Below, piece by piece: positions 17,397 to 26,258 of a DNA stretch of 64,000 nucleotides (position 1 is its first letter; each line of letters begins with the position of its first letter). Source of the stretch: a bacterium. Its GTDB lineage: Bacteria > Patescibacteriota > Minisyncoccia > Phycocordibacterales > UBA1006. Below the pieces are notes generated by a model. That model searched no databases and was not told where the DNA came from. It saw only the letters and a list, made by a program, of their open reading frames with translations. The stretch is taken from the NCBI GenBank assembly GCA_030433255.1, contig JAUIMI010000001.1, forward strand, positions 149,378 to 213,377, read 5' to 3'. Made by a program: the position numbers and the translations under genes.

Positions 17397-17595
17397 AAAT
17401 AGCTTGATTTTCTTGTGCTATTGAATCAATGGTATTGATATTTCCTGTTACTTTTTTAATTTCAAATTGAGGTACATTTTTTGAAGAATTTTCCATTTCT
17501 TGGAGAGTATATACTTTTTCTGTATTAACCCATATCCCGTTGAGAATAGCTATTGTTGCTACGGCCAAGAGTCGTATAAAAGAGAGCGCAGTCAT
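17395..17595 (-). CDS. Hypothetical single-pass membrane or secreted protein, 66 aa
   Basis: One N-terminal hydrophobic helix (FIRLLAVATIAILNGIWV) is followed by a polar tail. No recognised domain. It ends at a terminator shared with the dgkA-like gene. It lies just downstream of dnaE on the same strand (82 bp gap). Confidence 0.5.
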   Translation of the reverse strand: MTALSFIRLLAVATIAILNGIWVNTEKVYTLQEMENSSKNVPQFEIKKVTGNINTIDSIAQENQAI

Positions 17596-17676
17596 ATATA
17601 AATAATTTATGGTTACTAATGAATAAATACTATTATTAAGTACATTTATTATACTATATTTTTTTAGAAAAATATA

Positions 17677-20600
17677 TTATTTTTCTAATTTTTTAATACC
17701 ATTAATGATTATGGTTTTTTGATTATCACGATCAGAAGCGGTAACTTGAGCGGCAATTATAGTGTCTGGCATTATAATGTCTTTATTTGATTCATATGTT
17801 TTTGGGAAAACAACACCTTCTATAGTTCCAGTAAAATCACTGAGAGTTATAAATGCCATTTTTTGTCCTTTCTTTGTTGTTATCTCCTTTACCTGTTCAA
17901 TAATTCCACCAATAACTGTTTTTTGACTATCTTTTATTTCATCCTCAAGAATCATATTGATGTTGGATTTTGATTTTTCAAAACGACTTCGGAATGACTC
18001 AAGAGGGTGACCTGAAACATAGACGCCAAGAATTTCTTTTTCCATTGCTAATTTATCTTCATGAGACATCGGCTCTGTTTCTTTGAGCGTTATGTGAGAA
18101 GTATTATCTCCAAATAGGGAACCTTGGTCAGCATGCATTGATTTTTGCCCTTTGTTATAAGCCAGTAGCTCTTCTAGGTTGTAGAGTAATTGCCCTCGTT
18201 CTCCAAACGAATCAAGTGCTCCTGCCATAATGAGTGCTTCAAGTGATTTTTTATTAAAGTTTTTATGGCGAATACGATTGAGTAAACCTTCTAAGGATTC
18301 AAATTTACCAGCTCGCTTTCGCTCTTCAATAATTGCATCTGCAATTGATTCACCGAAATTTTTAATGGTATAAAAACCAAAACGAATTGCTTTATTTTCT
18401 GGATCTTCAGGGTTGTCGACAACCGTAAAGCCTCCAAAACATTCATTAATATCAGGAGGAAATACCTTAATATTCATATTCTCACATTCATGAATAATTG
18501 CCGCAATTTTATCAGTATCCCCTGATTCAGCGGTAAGCATGGCGGTCATATACTCCACAGAATAATTAGCTTTCATGTATGCTGTTTCGTAGGTAATTCT
18601 TCCATAACTTGCAGCGTGAGATTTATTAAATGCATAGGCTGCGAAAACTTCAATTTGTCGCCACATTTCTTTTGCAGCTTTTTTATCCATACCTCGTTCT
18701 ATACATCCACCAACAAGTTTTTCTTTTTGTTCGGCCATCATTTCAGGAATCTTTTTTCCAATCGCCTTTCGTAATTTATCAGCCATCCCCCAATCGTATC
18801 CAGCTAAATCTACGGCAATCTGCATCACGTCCTCTTGATACACCATAATTCCATAGGTAGGTTCAAGAATTTCTTTCATTCGTGGATCAAGATATTCAAC
18901 TAATTCTGGATTGCGTTTACGTTCAATATAATCAGGGATGAATTCTAATGGTCCAGGTCGATATAATGCAATCATAGCTGAGATTTCATAGATATTTGAG
19001 GGTTTCAATTCCATGATATATTTCGTCATTCCAGATGAAGCCATTTGGAATACACCCATTGTAGAACCACGAGCAAGTAACTCATATGTCTTTGGGTCGT
19101 CAAGATTAACCGTATTCAAATCTATATCAATACCTCTAATTTCTTTAACAAGCTGTACTGCGTTAGCAAGAATTGTTAAGTTTCTAATTCCCAAAAGATC
19201 AAATTTTGGCATATTTACAACACCATCTCGATCTCCTGTATACATGTCATACTGGGTAATAATTTTCCCACCTTTCGGATCCATTTGGACTGGGCAAAAA
19301 TCATCGACGCGGGTAGGGGAGATAACCACTCCCGCAGCATGAACAGAAATATGACGAGCACAACCTTCTATTTTTTGTGCTAAATCAATAATTCTTTTTG
19401 TATCAGCATCTTGGTTGTATAAATCTTTCAGTTCTTGTTCCTCTTTTAAAGCTCTTTTTATGGTCATTGGAAATCCTTGAGCTCCCATTGGGATTAATTT
19501 TGCAATCACATCTCCTTTTTCGTATGGGTAATCAAGAGCACGCGCAACATCACGTACTGAACCACGAGCTGCCATCGTACCAAAAGTTCCAATTTGGGCC
19601 ACTGCCTTATTCCCATATTTTTCACGTGCGTAATCAATTAATTTATCACGATAAATATCAGAAATATCCAAGTCGACATCCGGAATACCTTTTCGTCCGG
19701 GATTCATAAATCGTTCAAACGGTAATCCCATTTCCAATGGATCTACTTTGGTAACAAAGTTTAAATACGATACCAATGACCCAGCTGCAGAACCTCGAGT
19801 GTTTGTATAAATACCCATATCTTTCGCAGCTTGCACAAGATCCGCCATGATTAAGAAGTATGAAGAATATCCTTTTGATTGAATAATACCAAGTTCATAT
19901 TCAATTCTTTCTTCGACTTCCGGTGTACGTTCCATACCTCGTTTGCTAATCCCTTCATACGTTACTTCTCTTAAATAGTCATCATAATTTTTACCTTCTG
20001 GTATATCAATATCAGGAAAGTACCAAGAATCAATATCGATTTCTAAATCACAACGGTTTGCTATATTCACAGTATTTTCAATAGCTTCTGGGTAGTCTTT
20101 GAATTTTTCTAACATTTCTTCTGTGGAAGCAAAATGAAAATCTCCACGCATAAAACCGGAACCAATTTTATTTCCTGTTGTAGAAACACCTAATAGGGTA
20201 TCAAACGCCTCGCGATCATCAGGGTTAATATAGTGGTTGTTGTTTGTAGCAACGAGAGGAGCTCCTGTTTCTTGTGATAATTGAGCAATATCTTTATTTA
20301 TTGTTTCAAGACCATCTATATGATCATTAAACATAATCTCTAGGTAATAATTTTCTTTACCAAAAATGCTTTGATACTCTTGTACTATTTCTTTTGCCTT
20401 ATTAAATTGTTTTGTAATAATTGCTTGACCGACTTCACCAAAAATAGGCCCTGACATACAAATAAGACCTTCGGAATGTTCACGTAACAATTCTTTATCC
20501 ATTCGTGGTCGATAATAAAAACCTTTTATGTATGATTGGGTGACCAATTTCATTAAATTTTTATACCCAGTTAGATTGTAGGCAAGAAGTGTGAATGGAT

Positions 20601-20862
20601 ATCGTTTGTTATCAATACCATGGTCTTTTTGTTCCATGGTTCTAAATGCCATGTATGCATCAACACCAATAATGGGTTTAATATCGTTTTTAAGACACTG
20701 TTTATAAAATTCAATACATCCATACATTGATCCGTAATCTGTTATGGCTAAGGCATTCATTTTATCCTCTTTTGCTTTAGCTATCATATCTGGAATTTTT
20801 GATAACCCTTGGAGGAGTGAGTAGTGTGAATGGTTATGTAAATGTATAAATTTTTGAGACAT
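17677..20862 (-). CDS. dnaE: DNA polymerase III subunit alpha
   Basis: The replicative polymerase catalytic subunit, 1061 aa. An N-terminal PHP domain starts with HLHNHSHYSLLQG, the palm carries PDVDLDISD (catalytic aspartates), then the beta-binding and helix-hairpin-helix region follows and an OB-fold near the C-terminus (QKTVIGGIIEQVKEI...). It is about 100 residues shorter than the E. coli protein, mainly by lacking the tau-binding C-terminal domain. TATACT at 20869-20874 ends 6 nt before the ATG. No other polymerase subunit is nearby. Confidence 0.95.
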   Translation of the reverse strand: MSQKFIHLHNHSHYSLLQGLSKIPDMIAKAKEDKMNALAITDYGSMYGCIEFYKQCLKNDIKPIIGVDAYMAFRTMEQKDHGIDNKRYPFTLLAYNLTGYKNLMKLVTQSYIKGFYYRPRMDKELLREHSEGLICMSGPIFGEVGQAIITKQFNKAKEIVQEYQSIFGKENYYLEIMFNDHIDGLETINKDIAQLSQETGAPLVATNNNHYINPDDREAFDTLLGVSTTGNKIGSGFMRGDFHFASTEEMLEKFKDYPEAIENTVNIANRCDLEIDIDSWYFPDIDIPEGKNYDDYLREVTYEGISKRGMERTPEVEERIEYELGIIQSKGYSSYFLIMADLVQAAKDMGIYTNTRGSAAGSLVSYLNFVTKVDPLEMGLPFERFMNPGRKGIPDVDLDISDIYRDKLIDYAREKYGNKAVAQIGTFGTMAARGSVRDVARALDYPYEKGDVIAKLIPMGAQGFPMTIKRALKEEQELKDLYNQDADTKRIIDLAQKIEGCARHISVHAAGVVISPTRVDDFCPVQMDPKGGKIITQYDMYTGDRDGVVNMPKFDLLGIRNLTILANAVQLVKEIRGIDIDLNTVNLDDPKTYELLARGSTMGVFQMASSGMTKYIMELKPSNIYEISAMIALYRPGPLEFIPDYIERKRNPELVEYLDPRMKEILEPTYGIMVYQEDVMQIAVDLAGYDWGMADKLRKAIGKKIPEMMAEQKEKLVGGCIERGMDKKAAKEMWRQIEVFAAYAFNKSHAASYGRITYETAYMKANYSVEYMTAMLTAESGDTDKIAAIIHECENMNIKVFPPDINECFGGFTVVDNPEDPENKAIRFGFYTIKNFGESIADAIIEERKRAGKFESLEGLLNRIRHKNFNKKSLEALIMAGALDSFGERGQLLYNLEELLAYNKGQKSMHADQGSLFGDNTSHITLKETEPMSHEDKLAMEKEILGVYVSGHPLESFRSRFEKSKSNINMILEDEIKDSQKTVIGGIIEQVKEITTKKGQKMAFITLSDFTGTIEGVVFPKTYESNKDIIMPDTIIAAQVTASDRDNQKTIIINGIKKLEK

Positions 20863-20980
20863 ATTAAGAGTATATCAGAGATTGTGTAATTCATTTATAT
20901 TTTATTTTTTTATGTATATAATAGATAGCAATTATTCTATTTTTATTTTTTGATAGAATATTTTAAATTTATTTATTATT

Positions 20981-21553
20981 ATGAAGAAAAAAGGTTTTAC
21001 ATTAGTAGAGTTACTTGTTGTTGTTTCAGTAATTGGGGTATTAACAACAGTTGTTCTTTCATCATTGAATGATGCTCGAGATAAGGCAAAAGAAAAGGCT
21101 ATTTTAGCTGAAGTTCGAAGTGTGTACCAAGAGGGTGAAATTTATTATTCAGGTTCTTTCGAATATGCACCTGGAATTAAATCAATTTCAAATTGCCCTA
21201 CCTCTGAAGATGCATCATGGGGATTCTTAGGTACAGAAAAAGGACTTGCACTTATTAATTCAATTAAAGAGAAGGCAGGTGCAACAAATCCTTATGACGC
21301 AACTTGTGCAATTTCTCCAGAAAGTTGGGTAGTATCAGTTAATGTTTATGACGCAGGTGTTCTTGCTTCATCAACATTGGTAAATACTGCTTATGCACAA
21401 TCAATTGAAGGATATATTTGTTTTGATAATGGGCGACGTGTGCAAACATCAAATAATACTATTCAGCTTGATAGTAATGGCGATGCGCGACAAGACCCTG
21501 TTGGACCAGGAATTGAAGTCGTTTCAGCTAACGTGTTTGCGTGTCAACAATAA
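20981..21553 (+). CDS. Type IV pilin-like protein
   Basis: The 190-aa prepilin has the signal MKKKGFTLVELLVVVSVIGV with Glu at mature position 5, a hydrophobic helix, and LSSLNDARDKAKEKA after it. The globular domain contains two pairs of Cys. It lies immediately upstream of the structured RNA and the reverse transcriptase but appears to be an independent unit. It is one of three scattered pilin genes in the window; no assembly machinery is seen. Confidence 0.85.
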   Translation: MKKKGFTLVELLVVVSVIGVLTTVVLSSLNDARDKAKEKAILAEVRSVYQEGEIYYSGSFEYAPGIKSISNCPTSEDASWGFLGTEKGLALINSIKEKAGATNPYDATCAISPESWVVSVNVYDAGVLASSTLVNTAYAQSIEGYICFDNGRRVQTSNNTIQLDSNGDARQDPVGPGIEVVSANVFACQQ

Positions 21554-21561
21554 TACTCTTA

Positions 21562-21587
21562 ACATTAGAATTTTAGTATTCTAATGT
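21562..21587 (+). terminator. 10-bp hairpin after the pilin gene
   Basis: ACATTAGAAT paired with ATTCTAATGT and a 6-nt loop. No T-run follows, so termination is uncertain. Its right arm overlaps the left arm of the long-range helix closing the RT-associated RNA, so the two pairings compete. Confidence 0.5.
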
Positions 21588-21887
21588 AACAATCTATATA
21601 TTCACTTCTTTGCTCTTATGCAAAGTTATCAATAGTTATTGATATGCTATAAAAAATATGTCTGATAACATAATTAACATATGAAATAATTTAAATCGCC
21701 TTGATGAACCGGGTGTCATACCTTTTATCATGGGGTCCCGATCGGGAGATCCCATGACTCCAGTACAACACCGTAGTGGCTCTCTTAACGAAAAATTCCT
21801 TCAATTACGAAGAAAAAGTGTCTTATTAGGACATTCTATCTACACTATATACCTCGTATATAGTGTGTGATATATGGATTGTTACAT
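21584..21887 (+). ncRNA. Structured RNA upstream of the reverse transcriptase, closed by a 17-bp terminal helix
   Basis: Positions 21584-21600 pair with 21871-21887 over 17 bp with a single G-U, enclosing about 270 nt without a convincing ORF. Inside are a CTTTGC/GCAAAG stem (21608-21625), a TATCAA/TTGATA hairpin (21627-21644), a strong hairpin at 21728-21757 (TCATGGG/CCCATGA plus inner TCCC/GGGA) and an 11-bp perfect hairpin at 21842-21866. The middle is richer in G+C than its surroundings. The RT start codon lies 15 nt after the closing helix. This resembles the a1/a2-closed msr-msd RNA of retrons in architecture, but the RT does not show retron-specific motifs. It could be template, substrate or guide RNA of the RT (inference). 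Confidence 0.65.
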
Positions 21888-21902
21888 TATAATACTATTA
21901 TT

Positions 21903-23138
21903 ATGAATACGTACGAACACATAATTGAACTTGATAATATACGAGAAGCATACCTCGAAGTGGTTCAAAAACTCGAAGAATCAAACCGTACGTATCGCTA
22001 CCGTGCCATAGATGGCTATACTCTGAGTGATTATGATTTTATTTCTGAGCAACTTATTCAAGATATTCAAACAGAGATAATACAAGAAAAAAAGATCACT
22101 CCTGCATTAGAAATGCATATTCCAAAAAGAAACAAACCAGGAACTCGGCCCGTGTACATTCATACAATAAAAGAGAGGGTTAAAGCACAAGCAATCTATC
22201 GTGTTATTGCTCCTATTTTTGATGATTATTTTTCCCCATATCTTTTTTCATATAGAACATCTCACCCTCATTATAAGGCTATTAGAACGATTGTTCGTAA
22301 GTATAAAAGAGACCTTTCTGGATATATGATAATTGGTGATATATCAAGTTATTCTGATATTATTAATCCAGATATTTTAAAACAACAAATTAAGAAAATA
22401 GGTTTTGAGCAAAAGGTAAACTCACTACTTGATTTATACGTTGACGCACAACTGATTGAAAAAGGAGTCATCTCGTCATCTCCTCATGGTATTATTACGG
22501 GTTTGCCAATTACCGTAATGTTTAATAATTTATATTTAGATTATTTTGATAAACAAATTGGCGGGCAGGTAGCATTGTATCGTCGGGTAGGTGATGATTT
22601 TATTGCATTTGATACATACGAAAACTTACAGAGTATTCATAAAAAAATGGTTGCGTTACTAGTTAATGTTAAAATTCAACCAGAATATCAAAAAATATCT
22701 CTTCAAAAAACATCAGAACCATTTACTTTTTTAGGGTATCTTTTTTGTAATGGTGTAATTTCTATCCCCCATCAATCAATTAAAAATATTCAAATACACA
22801 TTCGAAAATCTCTAGCATTTTATCAGTTTAATACTCAACAAGAAAAAATCACATTATTTAAAAAAAATCTTTTTCAGGGAACATCATTAAAACATTATTT
22901 TATACAAATTATTCGACAGTATAATCATGTGAATGATGTTGAGCAAATTAAATTCCTTTCTCAGTATTTTTACAAAAGAGTAGTCATTTATTTCTTTGGT
23001 TCTTACTCTCCTCGTAATCATCGAAAAACCAAAAAACTTCTTAAAGATAAAAAGATTAATACTCCTTCATTAATGAAGTATTATATTGCATTTCATACTG
23101 GAGCATACAAAGGTAAATACTTAAAGTACATAAAATAA
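21903..23138 (+). CDS. Stand-alone reverse transcriptase, group II-like/unclassified
   Basis: The start MNTYEHIIEL at 21903 is preferred to GTG 21867, which lies inside the RNA. The 411-aa protein shows RT motifs in order: KPGTRPVYIHTIKERV (fingers), SPYLFSYR, the first catalytic Asp in IIGDISSYSDI (about residue 146), HGIITGLPITVMFNNLYL replacing the usual GxPQG segment, YRRVGDDFIAF with the Asp pair at about 231-232, and FTFLGY. Catalytic residues are intact. There is no maturase zinc/HNH domain, no retron VTG segment and no DGR-type accessory gene. It leads an operon: the next gene starts 2 bp after the stop. Confidence 0.9.
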   Translation: MNTYEHIIELDNIREAYLEVVQKLEESNRTYRYRAIDGYTLSDYDFISEQLIQDIQTEIIQEKKITPALEMHIPKRNKPGTRPVYIHTIKERVKAQAIYRVIAPIFDDYFSPYLFSYRTSHPHYKAIRTIVRKYKRDLSGYMIIGDISSYSDIINPDILKQQIKKIGFEQKVNSLLDLYVDAQLIEKGVISSSPHGIITGLPITVMFNNLYLDYFDKQIGGQVALYRRVGDDFIAFDTYENLQSIHKKMVALLVNVKIQPEYQKISLQKTSEPFTFLGYLFCNGVISIPHQSIKNIQIHIRKSLAFYQFNTQQEKITLFKKNLFQGTSLKHYFIQIIRQYNHVNDVEQIKFLSQYFYKRVVIYFFGSYSPRNHRKTKKLLKDKKINTPSLMKYYIAFHTGAYKGKYLKYIK

Positions 23139-23140
23139 CC

Positions 23141-24799
23141 ATGAATACTATTAAACAACAAATAAATTTATTTAAAAAACGAAGTCAGATTCGTACCGAA
23201 ATGCACCCAATTACCTTTGATAGACATGCTCGAAATTATATAAAAAAACTCATCAGAACATATAAAAAAAATATTCTATCTCTTTTTGGGATTGTATTGT
23301 TGATTAGTGTAATTGAGATAGTTATCCCGCTTGTTGTTAACGTTTTTTTAGAAAGATTTGGTTTTAACTTACAGTTACAAAATCTTTACATTATTCTCTC
23401 TATTCTTGTACTTATTCTTATTTTGTATATTACTGCTAATTATTTTGCTATTGGTATACAAAAAAGAATTAGTTTAGATATTATTAATCAAATACGAGAA
23501 GATTGGTTAAAGATATATTTAACAAAAAATCCGGTACGTTTTAATAATAGAGATAAGGGGAGTATTTACGTGAAAATAAGCTATCACCTTTCTTTACTGC
23601 AAATGGGTCTTAACAACTCACTTTTTAATTTTTTTCAATGGGGGTTATTTATGAGTGGTCTTTTGGTTGTTACTGCTGTCTTAGATACTCGTTTGTTTGT
23701 TATTTCTCTTTTTTTTATTCCACTTAATCTTATTGTTCTTTTTATTAGCTATGTATTATCTGCACATTATTTAGCCAAAGATCAAACTCTTTACTCTAAA
23801 TTACTTCGATATATTTCTGATACCTTTAATAATTTTCAGCTTATAAAAGCATTAAAAAAAGAGAATGAATTTCTTAAGAATGTTAAGCATATTGTTGAGT
23901 TAGATAATTATTTCCGAATAAAAAGAGAAATTGTATTAAACTTGGGTAATAAAATTATTTTTGTAGTAGTAACCTTACTTTCTGCAGCTATGTATTTAAT
24001 ATATTTATACTTTCCTTTTATTTCATTAGATACAACTGTTGCTTCGGTAATCCAGGTACTTATTTTTGCATTACATTTAAAACTTATTTATCTTAGTTTA
24101 CGTATTGGGTTATTTTATTTCCCGCTAAAGTTGGGTTTATATTTATGTGTCCCTCATGCGATAAATAAAAAGTCTAAAAAAATATCCAATATTTCTTCTT
24201 TAAAATTTCATGCAAAAAAGGTGCGACTTCACAATCAAGGAGAGTATTTTAAAAATCTCTCATTTCAGTTTGAAAATAGTAAAAGCTACCTATTTCATGA
24301 TGGATCTCATACCTCTAATAATCTTGAATATCTTTTTCCAGGCATGGCACCAAAATCAATAGGAAGAAATTGGGTTGTTACTGTTAATGATAAACGCCTA
24401 ACTTATAATCAATGGAACAAGTCTGATAAATCTATCTATATGATTAATCCAAGTATAGAGAGTGAAGTAAGTCTTTATGAATTTTTTAATAATACGTTTG
24501 ATATTGAGGTGTTAAAAGATTTTTCTATTTTTGATTTTATTTTTGAGAAGAAAAGGTTTCTTGGGGAAATATTAACTTCTGAACGTACAAGTTTTACTGA
24601 TGTATGCTTATTACAAATTGCATACTGTTTGATTCACCAACCTGAAATAATTATTATTGATGCAAGTGTAGTTGATATTAATTATCCAAAAATCAGACAA
24701 GCTCTTGATATTTTAAACTCACAATCAAGAGGTATTATTATTTCCTTTAGTTATCTAGAAAAACCTCCGCAAAATTATGATGTCATTTATACAATTTAG
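23141..24799 (+). CDS. ABC-exporter-like membrane protein with a degenerate ATPase domain
   Basis: The 552-aa protein has about five to six membrane helices in residues 40-330, laid out like an ABC exporter half. The C-terminal region keeps the size and strand order of an ATPase domain but not its motifs: no GxxGxGKS/T Walker A (SYLFHDGSHTSNN stands there), the signature is replaced by LTSERTSFTDV, and the Walker B strand PEIIIIDASVVD lacks the catalytic Glu. It should therefore not hydrolyse ATP. It is translated in the RT operon, 2 bp after the RT and overlapping the next gene by 23 bp. A scaffold, pore or sensor role in the membrane is plausible (inference). Confidence 0.75.
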   Translation: MNTIKQQINLFKKRSQIRTEMHPITFDRHARNYIKKLIRTYKKNILSLFGIVLLISVIEIVIPLVVNVFLERFGFNLQLQNLYIILSILVLILILYITANYFAIGIQKRISLDIINQIREDWLKIYLTKNPVRFNNRDKGSIYVKISYHLSLLQMGLNNSLFNFFQWGLFMSGLLVVTAVLDTRLFVISLFFIPLNLIVLFISYVLSAHYLAKDQTLYSKLLRYISDTFNNFQLIKALKKENEFLKNVKHIVELDNYFRIKREIVLNLGNKIIFVVVTLLSAAMYLIYLYFPFISLDTTVASVIQVLIFALHLKLIYLSLRIGLFYFPLKLGLYLCVPHAINKKSKKISNISSLKFHAKKVRLHNQGEYFKNLSFQFENSKSYLFHDGSHTSNNLEYLFPGMAPKSIGRNWVVTVNDKRLTYNQWNKSDKSIYMINPSIESEVSLYEFFNNTFDIEVLKDFSIFDFIFEKKRFLGEILTSERTSFTDVCLLQIAYCLIHQPEIIIIDASVVDINYPKIRQALDILNSQSRGIIISFSYLEKPPQNYDVIYTI

Positions 24800-26258
24800 T
24801 AAAAATAAAATTAATAAAAGAAAAAAAATACTCAAAAAGGTTTTTGTGTGGTTTTTTGTCGTCATATCTTTTCTATTTTTTATATCACTATTATTAAGTG
24901 ATTCTTTTTTGGAAGAATATCCTCATAGCGCTAAGACAGAAGAACACTTTTCGTATGATTTTTTTGGAGATATATATTTTAATGACATGGATGGTTTTGA
25001 TGCATATTCTCAGTTAACGTATGATGTCATAAATTCTGCTTCTGATTCAATACATATGGCAATGTATTCTATTAGTGATCAAAATATTGTTCAGCTATTG
25101 AATAAGAAAAAACAAGCTGGTGTAGATGTGCAAATCATTATTCCCAAGAGTAAGGGGGTTCAACATGAATATACCTTTGGGCTTACTGATTTAGAACCTA
25201 TTGAAGTAGGTAGTATTTCTTCTCAGAATGAATCAACAGATAGTGGTATGAATGGGGAACTAATGCATCATAAATTCATACTTGTAGATGCCGATACGGA
25301 TAATAGACAGCTTTTATTTGGAAGTTCAAACCTAACATATCTTCAGCAAAAATTTGATTCAAGTTTTCAATTATATACTCGAGATGCTTTTATGATTCAC
25401 TCTTTTTTCGAAGAATTTAAACTTCTTAAGAGGGATATTAATGGTCTCAAGAAAATTCGATCAGGAGTATTCCAACCCTTTACCTCTAAAGGAATATATT
25501 CAAATGGTTTTATGGAAACTTGGTTTGGGCCTGGTTTTCAAAAAAATTCAATAAAAGAAAGAATTTTAAAAGATATTGAAGAAGCAAAGCATTCTATTGA
25601 TATTATTGGTTGGCGTATTAATGATATTGATATCTTGAACGCACTTGTTCGAAGTACCAAAAGAGGGGTGGGGGTGAGAATTCTTGTTGATGATTATTAT
25701 ATGTGGGATGAGTTGTCTGTCTCTCAAAGAACAATAAACAGTAACGTAATACAGGTAGCGAGTGATTCTTATATGCATGTCATAAAAGACAACATTATTA
25801 ATTTTAACGAAGAAAATATATCTGATAATTTTAATCCTTTTTTGCACCATCACGTCATTATTATTGATGATACAAATCTTATCGCTGGAAGTAATAATTG
25901 GACACAAGGAGGTTTTTTCTACAACGATGAATCTATTATCGTAACCAATATTGATGCCCTAGTAACTGAATATCGGGAAGAATTTGATTATTTATATAAT
26001 CTTTTAGTAGCGGATACTTTCAATTTTAATTTAGACAATAATAAATTAGAGATTCTTAATTCTGAATACTCTGATACTAGCTCTTTGGTTGTGTATATTG
26101 AAAAAAGTAAACCTCATTGGGAAGGAGAAATTTGCTATCAGACTTTTATTAATCAAAATATAGAAATAATTATTCCAGATATTTGTATTACTGATACTAC
26201 CCGATTTTTTATCACCGAGGGTGATACTCTTAAAGCAAGTGCATATATCTATGAATAA
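24777..26258 (+). CDS. Membrane-anchored phospholipase D-fold protein with two HKD regions
   Basis: The 493-aa protein has a hydrophobic anchor near residues 20-42 and two PLD repeats. The first has MHHKFILVDAD followed by LFGSSNLT, a complete HxKx4D motif. The second reads LHHHVIIIDDTNLIAGSNNW, where the Lys is replaced by His. PLD enzymes cleave phosphodiesters in lipids or nucleic acids, or act as cardiolipin synthases. The anchor suggests action at the outer face of the membrane. It overlaps the preceding gene by 23 bp and rnhB by 8 bp, so the operon is tight. Whether it acts on DNA or lipid is unknown. Confidence 0.85.
   Translation: MMSFIQFSKNKINKRKKILKKVFVWFFVVISFLFFISLLLSDSFLEEYPHSAKTEEHFSYDFFGDIYFNDMDGFDAYSQLTYDVINSASDSIHMAMYSISDQNIVQLLNKKKQAGVDVQIIIPKSKGVQHEYTFGLTDLEPIEVGSISSQNESTDSGMNGELMHHKFILVDADTDNRQLLFGSSNLTYLQQKFDSSFQLYTRDAFMIHSFFEEFKLLKRDINGLKKIRSGVFQPFTSKGIYSNGFMETWFGPGFQKNSIKERILKDIEEAKHSIDIIGWRINDIDILNALVRSTKRGVGVRILVDDYYMWDELSVSQRTINSNVIQVASDSYMHVIKDNIINFNEENISDNFNPFLHHHVIIIDDTNLIAGSNNWTQGGFFYNDESIIVTNIDALVTEYREEFDYLYNLLVADTFNFNLDNNKLEILNSEYSDTSSLVVYIEKSKPHWEGEICYQTFINQNIEIIIPDICITDTTRFFITEGDTLKASAYIYE

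Noticed and set aside
21560-23138. Diversity-generating retroelement
   Set aside because: No template/variable repeat pair, no lectin-fold target and no accessory gene were seen; the RT lacks the usual DGR-type motif after the first Asp.
21560-23138. Group II intron
   Set aside because: The RT has no maturase or HNH domain and I could not find a domain V-like hairpin downstream; the gene continues straight into an operon.
21584-23138. Firm classification as a retron
   Set aside because: The RNA layout is similar, but the RT has FTFLGY rather than a VTG segment and no clear NAxxH motif; I leave the class open.
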